From the NCBI RefSeq assembly GCF_000961885.1, contig NZ_JZKH01000005.1:101169-165168 (forward strand): 64,000 nucleotides of DNA, read 5' to 3'. The notes beneath the pieces are model-generated. The model was not told where the DNA came from and did not search any database. It saw only the letters and a program-made list of their open reading frames with translations. The position numbers were made by a program, and so were the translations under genes. This stretch comes from Streptomyces rubellomurinus. GTDB taxonomy: Bacteria; Actinomycetota; Actinomycetes; Streptomycetales; Streptomycetaceae. Below are positions 27,813-36,097 of this stretch, piece by piece. The stretch's first letter is position 1. Each line of letters opens with the position of its first letter.

Positions 27813-29036
27813 TCACTTCCTCCGGTAGTCCAGCACCAGGTGCGTCCCCAGCCCGAAGAGCAGCCCCCAGAACGCCGAGCCGATGCCGAACAGGCTCATC
27901 CCCGAGGCGCTCGCCAGGAAGGTCACCACCGCCGCGTCCCGCCCGCGCTCCTCCGCGACCGCCGCCGCCAGGCTGCCCTGCAGCGAGGCGAGCAGCGCGA
28001 CCCCGGCGATCACCGCGACCAGTTCCTTCGGCAGCCCGGTGAACAGGCTCACCAGCACCCCGCCGAAGCTGCCCACCAGCACGTACCCCACACCCGAGGA
28101 CATCCCCGCGACATACCGGCGGCTCGGGTCAGGATGGGCCTCCGGGCCCGAGCAGATCGCCGCCGTGATCGCCGCCAGGTTCACCCCGGGCGAGCCGAAC
28201 GGCGCCATCAGCAGCGACATCGCGCCGGTGGAGCCGATCAGCAGCCGGTCGTCCGCCCGGTAGCCGAAGGCCCGCATCACCCCGAGGCCCGGCGCGTTCT
28301 GCGAGGCCAGCACGACGATCGTGAGCGGCAGCGCCAGCCCGACCAGGGCCGCGCCGGAGAACGCCGGCGCCGTGAGCACCGGCACGGTCGGCCCGCCCGA
28401 GCCCAGGTGCAGCGGGAGCCCGACGGTGAGCGCCGCCAGCACCCCGCCGGCCAGCAGCGCGACCGGGACGGCGTACCGGGGCGCGAGGCGCTTGGCCAGC
28501 AGGAAGGCGGCGAAGGCGCCCACCACCAGCACCGGGGCGCTGTGCACGGCGCCGAAGATCCCGGCGCCGAAGGAGAACAGGATGCCGGCCAGCATCGCGT
28601 TCACGATCCCCACCGGCACGGCGGCGATCAGCCGGCCGAACCAGCCGGTGACCCCGAACAGCGTCACCACCACCGCGCTCACCAGGAACGCCCCCACCGC
28701 CTCCCGGTACGGGTAGGAGCCGAGGCTGGTCACCAGCAGCGCGGCGCCCGGGGTCGACCAGGCGGTGACCACCGGTGTCCGGGTCCACCAGCTCAGCGCG
28801 AAGCCGCTCACCCCGCTGCCGATCGCCACCGCCCAGATCCAGGACGCGGTGTGCGCCTCGTCCAGCCGCCCGGCCTTCGCCGCCGCGAGCACCACCACCA
28901 GCGGCCCCGAGAAGGACACCGCGACGCACACCAGCCCGGCCAGCAGGGCCGGCCCCGACACGTCCCGTCGCAGCGACCGACGTTCCCCGTTCCCGACCGG
29001 CGTCGTCCTCGGTCGGATCGTCAGTTCATCCGTCAT
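27813..29036 (-). CDS. BenE-family benzoate/H+ symporter-like transporter
   Basis: A 407-residue integral membrane protein with about 11-12 helices. The whole sequence follows the BenE pattern: TPVVTAWSTPGAALL, GIVNAMLAGILFSFGAG, VVLASQNAPGLGVMRAFGY and NLAAITAAICSGPEAHPD. BenE proteins import aromatic acids with protons, but no aromatic catabolic gene is nearby, so substrate is open. ATG at 29036. Confidence 0.9.
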   Translation of the reverse strand: MTDELTIRPRTTPVGNGERRSLRRDVSGPALLAGLVCVAVSFSGPLVVVLAAAKAGRLDEAHTASWIWAVAIGSGVSGFALSWWTRTPVVTAWSTPGAALLVTSLGSYPYREAVGAFLVSAVVVTLFGVTGWFGRLIAAVPVGIVNAMLAGILFSFGAGIFGAVHSAPVLVVGAFAAFLLAKRLAPRYAVPVALLAGGVLAALTVGLPLHLGSGGPTVPVLTAPAFSGAALVGLALPLTIVVLASQNAPGLGVMRAFGYRADDRLLIGSTGAMSLLMAPFGSPGVNLAAITAAICSGPEAHPDPSRRYVAGMSSGVGYVLVGSFGGVLVSLFTGLPKELVAVIAGVALLASLQGSLAAAVAEERGRDAAVVTFLASASGMSLFGIGSAFWGLLFGLGTHLVLDYRRK

Positions 29037-29239
29037 TCCGGCAGTATCCCGAAGCCCGCTCGAAGACTCCCGAAAAAACTTTTCAACCCACCTGCAACCC
29101 CCGGCGGGGATGGACGTCCATCAGGGTGAAGGCACGGAGAGCGAGACCGGCAGAGCCGGGGGGCGCTTCCGCTCAGGAGGAGCGGGGCCGGTCGTCTTCA
29201 CCACACACCGTCAGTCACATGACCCTGGGGAGTCACGTC

Positions 29240-30148
29240 ATGCGCACGTCCGCTATCACCCGTTTCGCGAAGAACGACCGCGCCCGCTCCGCCCGCCGCG
29301 GCCTCGCCGCCCTCGCCACCACCGTCGTCCTCGCCGGCGGCGTCCAGGTCCTCGGCGCCGGCAGCGCCTGGGCCTGCGGCGACGCCCGGTACGGCACCCC
29401 GCACAAGGTCGAGAAGCCGACCGTCCCGTCCGCGGACTTCCGGACCTTCGACTCCAACAGCGTCGCCGCGGACGGCAGCTGGACCGAGTTCGGCCTGTCG
29501 ATCGCCAACTTCACCGGGGCCGACGTCGCCAGGACCGCGCCGAACTTCGCCCTGGCGTCCGCCACCCAGGGCGTCCCCCTGCGCACCAAGGACCTCCGTG
29601 TCCAGGTCATGCAGCACGGCGCCTGGAAGTCGCTGGACCTCGACGTGGACTGCATCGGGATCGACGTCGACACCGACTCGCTGGCGCAGCCCCTGTCCAA
29701 CGGCCGGGCCGCCAACTTCATGTTCCGGGTCTCCCTCTCCCCCGACGCCCCGAAGGGCCTGACCTCGCTGAACCTGGTGACGGACGCCCGGAACGACAAG
29801 GCCACGCTGGAGTCCTGGGACTTCCGCACCGTGAAGGTCACCCACCCCAGGACCGCGCCCGCCGCCCCGGCCAAGCCCGAGGCCACCAAGAAGCCCGCCA
29901 AGCCCGCTCCGGCCGAGCCCGCCGCCGACAGGACCCCGGCCCCCGCCGCCAAGGCCGCAGAGCCCGCCAAGGCCCCGGCCGCCACCCCGACCGCCGCGCC
30001 GGCCACCACCGCGCCGGCGGGCACCCCCGAGCTGGCGCACACCGGCGCCGCCGAGAACAACACCTTCCTCGCCGTCTCCTCCGCCGTGCTGCTCGCCCTG
30101 GGCGCCGGCGTCCTGATCGCCGTCCGCCGGCTCCGTCCCCAGCGGTAG
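29240..30148 (+). CDS. Secreted surface protein with LAxTG sortase signal
   Basis: A 302-residue protein. The signal peptide runs to about Ala45 (GSAWA, then CGDAR). A beta-rich domain follows to residue 200, then a Lys/Pro/Ala-rich wall-spanning linker (205-260). The sortase signal is LAHTG at 265-269, followed by a hydrophobic segment and basic tail RRLRPQR. LAxTG is the class E sortase motif found in Streptomyces, as in long chaplins. I chose ATG 29240 (with ggggag upstream) over ATG 29219. The ligand or role is unknown. Confidence 0.85.
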   Translation: MRTSAITRFAKNDRARSARRGLAALATTVVLAGGVQVLGAGSAWACGDARYGTPHKVEKPTVPSADFRTFDSNSVAADGSWTEFGLSIANFTGADVARTAPNFALASATQGVPLRTKDLRVQVMQHGAWKSLDLDVDCIGIDVDTDSLAQPLSNGRAANFMFRVSLSPDAPKGLTSLNLVTDARNDKATLESWDFRTVKVTHPRTAPAAPAKPEATKKPAKPAPAEPAADRTPAPAAKAAEPAKAPAATPTAAPATTAPAGTPELAHTGAAENNTFLAVSSAVLLALGAGVLIAVRRLRPQR

Positions 30149-30169
30149 CCGGCGGCCGGGTACGACGAA

Positions 30170-30207
30170 GGGGCCCCGGTCCGCACGGCGGTGCGGACCG
30201 GGGCCCC
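30170..30207. terminator. Bidirectional hairpin terminator
   Basis: A perfect 17-bp stem (ggggccccggtccgcac) with a ggcg loop lies between the LAxTG gene and the convergent bkdC gene. Confidence 0.88.
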
Positions 30208-30229
30208 CTCGGTCGTTCCTCCGGGGCCG

Positions 30230-31678
30230 TCAGCCCCAGGTGATCAGCCGCTTCGGCTGCTCCAGCAGGCCGGCCACGTCGGCCAGCACCTTGGAGCCGA
30301 GCTCGCCGTCGACCAGGCGGTGGTCGAAGGAGAGCGCCAGCGTGGTCACCTGGCGCGGGACGACCTTGCCCTTGTGCACCCACGGCATTTCCCGGACCGC
30401 GCCGAAGGCGAGGATCGCGGCCTCGCCCGGGTTGAGGATCGGGGTGCCGGTGTCGACGCCGAAGACGCCGACGTTGGTGATGGTGACGGTGCCGCCCTGC
30501 ATGTCGGCCGGCGAGGTCTTGCCCTGGCGGGCGGTCTCGACCAGCTCGCCGAGCGAGACGGCCAGGCCCGCGAGGGTCTTGGACCCGGCGTCCTTGATGT
30601 TCGGGACGATCAGGCCGCGCGGGGTGGCCGCGGCGATGCCGAGGTTCACCTGGCCCTTGACCACGATCTCCTGGGCCGCCTCGTCCCACTGCGCGTTGAT
30701 CTCGGGGTGCCGCTTGATCGCGGTGAGCAGCGCCTTGGCGACGAGCAGCAGCGGGCTGACCCGGACGTCCCGGCCCAGCTCGCCGCTCTCCTTGAGCCGG
30801 CGGACGAACTTCATCGTGCGGGTCACGTCGACCTGGACGAACTCGGTGACGTGCGGGGCGGTGAAGGCCGAGGCCACCATCGCCTGCGCGGTCGCCTTGC
30901 GGACGCCCTTGATCGGCACCCGGACGTCACCGGCGGCGGAGACCGGCAGCGCCACCGGCGCCTCGACCGCGGCGACCGCCTCGGCCTCGACGGCCGGAGC
31001 GGGCACGGCCGCCGGCGCGGCCTGGGCCGCGGCGAAGGCGTGCAGGTCCTCGCGGGTGATCACGCCGCCCGCGCCGGTCGGAGTGACCGCGCGGAGGTCG
31101 ACGCCGAGGTCCTTGGCCAGCTTGCGGACCGGCGGCTTGGCCAACGGCCGCTCGCCGACCGGCACTTCGGCCACCGGAACGACCGGGGCGACCGGGGCGA
31201 CCGGCGCCGCCGGGGCGGCGGGAACGACCGGCGCGGCGGGCGCCGCGGCGACCGTGGTCGTCGTGGTGCGGCGGGCCCGGCGCTGGGTGCCGCCGGTGCG
31301 CGGGCCGTACCCGACCAGCACCTCCCGGCGCTCCGGCTCGGCCGGTGCGGCGGGCGCGGCAGCGGCAGCGGGTGCGGCGGCCGGAGCAGCCGGAGCAGCG
31401 ACCGGAGCGGCCCCCGCCTCGCCGGCGACCGCGACCGAGATGATCACGGTGCCGACGTCGACCGTCGCGCCCTCGGGGAAGAAGAGCTGCTCGACGACCC
31501 CGTTGAACGGGATCGGCAGCTCGACCGCCGCCTTGGCGGTCTCCACCTCGCACACGACCTGCCCGTCGGTGACGGTGTCACCGGGCTTGACGTACCAGCT
31601 GAGGATCTCGGCCTCGGTGAGGCCCTCGCCCACGTCGGGCATCTTGAACTCGCGGAGCGAGCGAACTGCGGTGGTCAT
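30230..31678 (-). CDS. bkdC: Branched-chain 2-oxoacid dehydrogenase E2 (dihydrolipoamide acyltransferase)
   Basis: The E2 core of the branched-chain 2-oxoacid dehydrogenase, which makes isobutyryl-, 2-methylbutyryl- and isovaleryl-CoA, starters for branched fatty acids and polyketides. 482 residues: lipoyl domain at 10-85 with lipoyl-Lys49 in VETAKAAVELP (ETAKA rather than the commoner ETDKA), a long Ala/Pro/Val linker, the E3/E1-binding domain (KLAKDLGVDLRAVTPTG), and the catalytic domain with His453/Asp457 in HRLVDG. It is the last gene of bkdA-bkdB-bkdC. Acyl specificity cannot be read directly; the organism type and neighbours favour branched-chain. Confidence 0.92.
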   Translation of the reverse strand: MTTAVRSLREFKMPDVGEGLTEAEILSWYVKPGDTVTDGQVVCEVETAKAAVELPIPFNGVVEQLFFPEGATVDVGTVIISVAVAGEAGAAPVAAPAAPAAAPAAAAAPAAPAEPERREVLVGYGPRTGGTQRRARRTTTTTVAAAPAAPVVPAAPAAPVAPVAPVVPVAEVPVGERPLAKPPVRKLAKDLGVDLRAVTPTGAGGVITREDLHAFAAAQAAPAAVPAPAVEAEAVAAVEAPVALPVSAAGDVRVPIKGVRKATAQAMVASAFTAPHVTEFVQVDVTRTMKFVRRLKESGELGRDVRVSPLLLVAKALLTAIKRHPEINAQWDEAAQEIVVKGQVNLGIAAATPRGLIVPNIKDAGSKTLAGLAVSLGELVETARQGKTSPADMQGGTVTITNVGVFGVDTGTPILNPGEAAILAFGAVREMPWVHKGKVVPRQVTTLALSFDHRLVDGELGSKVLADVAGLLEQPKRLITWG

Positions 31679-31693
31679 CTGCGCTCCCCGGGA

Positions 31694-32668
31694 TCAGTAC
31701 GCGAGCGCGCGGTCGACGGCGTCGAGCACGCGGTCAAGGTCGGGGAGGAAGGCCTCCTCGACGCGGGACGGCGGGTACGGCGCGTAGTAGCCGCCGACCC
31801 GCAGGACCGGTGCCTCCAGGTGGTAGAAGCACTTCTCGGTCAGCCGGGCGGCGAGCTCGGCGCCCATGCCCAGGAAGACCGGCGCCTCGTGCACCACGAT
31901 CGCCCGGCCGGTGCGCTTGACCGACTCCTCCAGGGTGCGGAAGTCCACCGGGGAGAGCGAGCGCAGGTCGACGACCTCCAGGCGGCGGCCGTCCTCCTCG
32001 GCGGCCGCGGCGGCCTCCAGGCAGGTCTTCACCATCGGGCCGTACGCGATCAGCGTCGCGTCGGTGCCGGCGCGGACGATCCGGGCGTCGTGCAGGCCCA
32101 GGTCGGCGGCGTCGCCGACCTCGCCCTTGTCCCAGTAGCGGCGCTTGGGCTCCAGGAAGATCACCGGGTCGTCGGACTCGATGGCCTGGCGCAGCATCCA
32201 GTGCGCGTCGTGCGCGTTGGACGGGCTGACCACCCGCAGGCCGGCGGTGTGCGCGAAGTACGCCTCGTGCGACTCGCTGTGGTGCTCGACCGCGCCGATT
32301 CCACCCGCGTAGGGGATGCGGACGGTGACCGGCATCTTGACGTGGCCCAGCGCACGGGCGTGCATCTTGGCCAGCTGGGAGACGATCTGGTCGAAGGCCG
32401 GGTAGACGAAGCCGTCGAACTGGATCTCCACGACCGGGCGGTAGCCGCGCAGCGCGAGGCCGATCGCGGTGCCGACGATGCCGGACTCGGCGAGCGGGCT
32501 GTCGATGACCCGGTCCTCGCCGAAGTCCTTCTGCAGGCCGTCGGTGATCCGGAAGACGCCGCCGAGCTTGCCGATGTCCTCGCCCATCAGGACGGTCTTC
32601 GGGTCGTTCTCCAGCGACTTGCGCAGCGCCCCGTTGAGCGCCTTGGCGATGCTGAGCTGGCCGGCCAT
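31694..32668 (-). CDS. bkdB: Branched-chain 2-oxoacid dehydrogenase E1 beta subunit
   Basis: A 324-residue transketolase-like beta subunit of the heterotetrameric E1. Seen are the glycine-rich ADSPLAESGIVGTAIGLALRG-type region (near residue 56, here as DSPLAESGIVGTAIG), RIPYAGGIGAVEHHSES, and the C-terminal domain with APVLRVGGYYAPYPPSR. The ATG overlaps the bkdA stop by one base (TGATG), so translation is coupled; bkdC follows after 15 bases. Confidence 0.94.
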   Translation of the reverse strand: MAGQLSIAKALNGALRKSLENDPKTVLMGEDIGKLGGVFRITDGLQKDFGEDRVIDSPLAESGIVGTAIGLALRGYRPVVEIQFDGFVYPAFDQIVSQLAKMHARALGHVKMPVTVRIPYAGGIGAVEHHSESHEAYFAHTAGLRVVSPSNAHDAHWMLRQAIESDDPVIFLEPKRRYWDKGEVGDAADLGLHDARIVRAGTDATLIAYGPMVKTCLEAAAAAEEDGRRLEVVDLRSLSPVDFRTLEESVKRTGRAIVVHEAPVFLGMGAELAARLTEKCFYHLEAPVLRVGGYYAPYPPSRVEEAFLPDLDRVLDAVDRALAY

Positions 32669-33828
32669 CAGTGCTTCTCCCCCGCCTCGAAGGAGGCCGC
32701 GTACTCGACGTACTCGGCCCGTTCCTCATCGACCAGCGCGTGCGGTTCGCTGTACACGTGGTCGAAGATCAGCGTCGGGTCCGGGTCCGGCATGCTGCGC
32801 ACGCCCTCGCGCACCCGCAGCCCCAACTGCTCGCTCTCGGCGTCGACGGCGGCGAAGAACTCCTCGTCCGCCAGGCCCTCCTTCTCCAGGAGGGTGCGCA
32901 GCCGCAGGATCGGGTCCTTGGCCTTCCAGGCCTCGGTCTCCTCGGCGAGCCGGTAGCGGGTGGGGTCGTCGGAGGTGGTGTGCGCGCCCATCCGGTAGGT
33001 GAAGGCCTCGATCAGCACCGGGCCGTTGCCGCTGCGGGCGTGGTCGAGCGCCCAGCGGGTGACCGCGAGGCAGGCCAGCACGTCGTTGCCGTCGACCCGC
33101 ACGCCCGGGAAGCCGAAGCCGGAGGCGCGGCGGTACAGCGGGATCTTGGTCTGGGTGGTGGTGGGCTCGGAGATCGCCCACTGGTTGTTCTGGCAGAAGA
33201 ACACCACGGGGGCGTTGTAGACCGAGGCGAAGGTGAAGGCCTCGTTGACGTCGCCCTGGCTGGAGGCACCGTCGCCGAAGTACGCGATCACCGCGTCGTC
33301 GGCGCCGTCCTTGGTGATGCCCATCGCGTAACCGGTGGCGTGCAGGGTCTGCGAGCCGATCACGATGGTGTACAGGTGGAAGTTCTTCTCGTTCGGGTCC
33401 CAGCCGCCGTGGTTCACGCCGCGGAACATGCCGAGCAGGTTCAGCGGGTCGACGTCGCGGCACCAGGCCACGCCGTGCTCGCGGTACGTGGGGAACGCGT
33501 AGTCGCCGGTGCGCATGGCGCGCCCGGAGCCGACCTGGGCCGCCTCCTGGCCGAGCAGCGAGGCCCACAGGCCGAGCTCGCCCTGGCGCTGGAGCGCGGT
33601 GGCCTCCCCGTCGAACCGGCGCACCAGCACCAGGTCGCGGTAGAGGGAGCGCAGCTCCTCCGGGGTCACGGTGAGGGGGTACTCCGGGTGCTCGACCCGC
33701 TCGCCTTCCGGCGTGAGCAGCTGGACGAGCTCCGGCTGGGCGTCCGTACCCGTGGCGCGGAGGGTGTCAGGGACAGCGGGGGCCGCCTTCTTGCGGGTCC
33801 TCGCCGTGCTTTTGACGGTCACGTTCAC
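32668..33828 (-). CDS. bkdA: Branched-chain 2-oxoacid dehydrogenase E1 alpha subunit
   Basis: A 386-residue thiamine-diphosphate-binding E1 alpha subunit. The TPP motif is GDG at 185-187 through NN at 214-215 (YFGDGASSQGDVNEAF ... FCQNNQWAIS). Other conserved parts are TYREHGVAWCRDVDP and YRMGAHTTSDDPTRYR. An N-terminal extension of about 45 residues is basic then acidic. It is the first gene of the operon. A 421-bp upstream region separates it from a divergently oriented response regulator. Confidence 0.94.
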   Translation of the reverse strand: MNVTVKSTARTRKKAAPAVPDTLRATGTDAQPELVQLLTPEGERVEHPEYPLTVTPEELRSLYRDLVLVRRFDGEATALQRQGELGLWASLLGQEAAQVGSGRAMRTGDYAFPTYREHGVAWCRDVDPLNLLGMFRGVNHGGWDPNEKNFHLYTIVIGSQTLHATGYAMGITKDGADDAVIAYFGDGASSQGDVNEAFTFASVYNAPVVFFCQNNQWAISEPTTTQTKIPLYRRASGFGFPGVRVDGNDVLACLAVTRWALDHARSGNGPVLIEAFTYRMGAHTTSDDPTRYRLAEETEAWKAKDPILRLRTLLEKEGLADEEFFAAVDAESEQLGLRVREGVRSMPDPDPTLIFDHVYSEPHALVDEERAEYVEYAASFEAGEKH

Positions 33829-34249
33829 TCCTCGGTCTGTCCGGCCGCCCGGGGTCGCCGGTGACCGGTCCGGTCACCGCCTCGCGGGGCGCGCGTGGGT
33901 GTGCGCACCTACTGCGTGGCAGGTGGTGATCCTGATCCGACGGCGCTCCCGCACGAGAACGTTACCCAGCGTCCGCCCACGGCGCTTTTGCGCTAGGACG
34001 TCCTACTTGTTCGGGGTCCACAACCCCGAGGGTGCCGCGTTCGGCTCGCCGTCGGAAGGGTGGGGGTGACGGTCGGCGTGACGCAGCTCTCATTTCGAGC
34101 GCCTTCAGGACACCAGCGCACGCTATCCGGGCGGACGCCCGTACGTAAGGGGGTTCTCGGTATCGGTTTCGGTCGAGTGTGGCCGGATCCCGCCGGTGCC
34201 GGGGACCGGGCGATAGGTCTGCCGTACGGTGATATGGGAGGCTTTGGGC
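33829..34249. promoter_or_regulatory. Divergent control region between bkdA and the response regulator
   Basis: 421 bp without a gene. It carries a perfect 12-bp palindrome TAGGACGTCCTA at 33994-34005 and an aacgtt palindrome near 33960. It must hold the bkd promoter leftward and that of the regulator rightward. I cannot place -35/-10 boxes with confidence. Confidence 0.4.
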
Positions 34250-34909
34250 GTGACTCAGAACGGACATATCAGGGTATTCCTGCTCGACGACCACGAGGTG
34301 GTCCGGCGGGGCGTACACGATCTCCTCTCGGTCGAGGACGACATCGAGGTGGTCGGCGAGGCCGGCACGGCCGCCGAGGCGCTGTCCCGGATCCCGGCGG
34401 TCCACCCCGACGTCGCGGTGCTGGACGTCCGGCTGCCGGACGGCAACGGGGTCGAGGTGTGCCGCGAGGTGCGGTCCCGGATGCCGGAGCTCAAGTGCCT
34501 CATGCTGACCTCGTTCTCGGACGACGAGGCGCTGTTCGACTCGATCATGGCGGGCGCCTCCGGCTACGTCCTGAAGGCGATCCGCGGCACCGACCTGATC
34601 ACCGCCGTCCGGGATGTCGCGGCCGGCCGCTCGCTGCTCGACCCGGTCGCCACCAGCCGGGTGCTCGCCCGGCTGCGCGACGGCGGCGAGAAGGAGGACC
34701 AACGGCTGGCCCAGCTCACCCGGCAGGAGCGGCGGATCCTCGACCTGATCGGCGAGGGGATGACCAATCGTCAGATCGGCAACGAGTTGCACCTGGCCGA
34801 GAAGACGGTGAAGAACTACGTCTCCAGTCTGCTCGCCAAGATGGGCATGGAGCGGCGGACCCAGGCAGCGGCCTTCGTCGCCCGGCGGCAGGCCGACCAC
34901 CAGCACTGA
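34250..34909 (+). CDS. Orphan NarL/DevR-type response regulator
   Basis: A 219-residue regulator. The receiver domain has Asp13/Asp14, phospho-acceptor Asp59 ([12 protein letters not shown]), Thr87 and Lys109. The LuxR helix-turn-helix is in [18 protein letters not shown] and [18 protein letters not shown]. The sequence resembles the DevR/DosR group. No kinase gene is adjacent. GTG at 34250 has gggagg 8 bases upstream; an in-frame ATG at 34229 is less likely. Its divergence from bkdA makes the bkd operon a possible target. Confidence 0.93.
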   Translation: MTQNGHIRVFLLDDHEVVRRGVHDLLSVEDDIEVVGEAGTAAEALSRIPAVHPDVAVLDVRLPDGNGVEVCREVRSRMPELKCLMLTSFSDDEALFDSIMAGASGYVLKAIRGTDLITAVRDVAAGRSLLDPVATSRVLARLRDGGEKEDQRLAQLTRQERRILDLIGEGMTNRQIGNELHLAEKTVKNYVSSLLAKMGMERRTQAAAFVARRQADHQH

Positions 34910-34960
34910 TCGGACCGCTTCACAGATCTGACAGTTTGTCAAGGACCCCAACCGGGTGGC

Positions 34961-34974
34961 CATAACCTCTGGCT
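34961..34974 (+). promoter_or_regulatory. Possible -10 box of a leaderless phosphotransferase transcript
   Basis: TAACCT (34963-34968) lies 6 bases before the GTG start and no Shine-Dalgarno sequence is present, the pattern of leaderless mRNAs. A TTGTCA at 34936-34941 is the only -35 candidate, but the 21-base spacing is long. Confidence 0.35.
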
Positions 34975-36093
34975 GTGACTTTCAGCCAGACCCTCGCCTG
35001 TGCCCCGGCCCGTCCCGATCTCTCCGCCCCACCGATGGGAACCCTCAGCCCGCCCGTCCCGCACGCCGCACTCGCCGAGGTCCTGGACCGCTACCCGGTG
35101 GGTCGCCTGCTGACCGCCGAGCCGGTCGCCGAGGGTCTGCTGAACCGGGGGTACCGGATCACCGCGGAGTCCGGCCCGTACTTCCTCAAGTGCTACGTCG
35201 ACGCCGCCACCGCCGCCCGCCCGAAGATCCTCGCCCACCACCGGGCGATGGCCGACCTGCAGGCCCTCGGGCTGCCCGTCGCACCCCCGCTGAGCCGCAC
35301 CGGGAGCTCCGCCACGGTGGCCGCCCTGGACGGCCGGCTGTTCGCCCTGTTCCCTTGGGTCGACGGCCGGCACCGGCACGGCACCGAGCTGACCCCGGCG
35401 CGGTGCGACGCGCTCGGCACGCTGCTCGGCCACCTGCACGGCGCCCTCGACGACGTGTGCACCCCGCTCGACCAGCCCGCCGGCTACCGCAGCGCCGACC
35501 CGGCCGACAGCGCCGACCTCGCCCGCGACCTGCGCCGCCGCGCCCGCGAGCACCGCCCGCACGGCGACCTGGACGCACTGGCCGCCCGCCGCCTGACGGA
35601 ACGGCTGGAACTGCTCGCCGAACACGCCCACCGCCGCCCGGCCCCGCAGGCCGCCCCGCCCACCGGCTGGACCCACGGCGACTTCCACGGGCTCAACCTG
35701 CTGTACGGCCCCGGCCCGGACGGGGACGCGGCCGGGGACGGCGGACCGGTGGCGGCGGTGCTGGACTGGGACAAGCTCGGCCCGCAGCCGCGCGCCGAGG
35801 AGGCCGTCCGCGCCGCCACCCTGCTGTTCAACGACCGGGCGTCCGGCGTGCTCGACCTGGTCCGGGTCCGCCGCTACTCGCAGGCGTACCGGGCGACCGG
35901 CGCCGCCACCGCCGAGCACCTGGCCGCCGCCGCCCACCGGGTCTGGTGGGAGCGGCTGAACGACTTCTGGATGCTGCAGTGGCGCTACCAGCGGGCCGAC
36001 CACCGGGCCGACCCGCTCTACCCCGCCTCGGCGGGCCAGCTGGCGTGGTGGTGCCAGGAGTACGAGCAGGTCCTGGACGCCTTCGCCAACTGA
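34975..36093 (+). CDS. Aminoglycoside-phosphotransferase-fold kinase
   Basis: A 372-residue protein of the APH/choline-kinase fold. The catalytic loop is THGDFHGLNLLY, and the Mg-binding segment is VLDWDKLG. The N-lobe has GLLNRGYRIT and YFLKCYV with the ATP-binding Lys. Resistance is only one of many roles; substrates such as sugars or homoserine are equally possible. GTG at 34975 is the first start; ATG at 35035 is an alternative. Convergent with the kinase gene, 4 bases apart. Confidence 0.85.
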   Translation: MTFSQTLACAPARPDLSAPPMGTLSPPVPHAALAEVLDRYPVGRLLTAEPVAEGLLNRGYRITAESGPYFLKCYVDAATAARPKILAHHRAMADLQALGLPVAPPLSRTGSSATVAALDGRLFALFPWVDGRHRHGTELTPARCDALGTLLGHLHGALDDVCTPLDQPAGYRSADPADSADLARDLRRRAREHRPHGDLDALAARRLTERLELLAEHAHRRPAPQAAPPTGWTHGDFHGLNLLYGPGPDGDAAGDGGPVAAVLDWDKLGPQPRAEEAVRAATLLFNDRASGVLDLVRVRRYSQAYRATGAATAEHLAAAAHRVWWERLNDFWMLQWRYQRADHRADPLYPASAGQLAWWCQEYEQVLDAFAN

Positions 36094-36097
36094 CCCG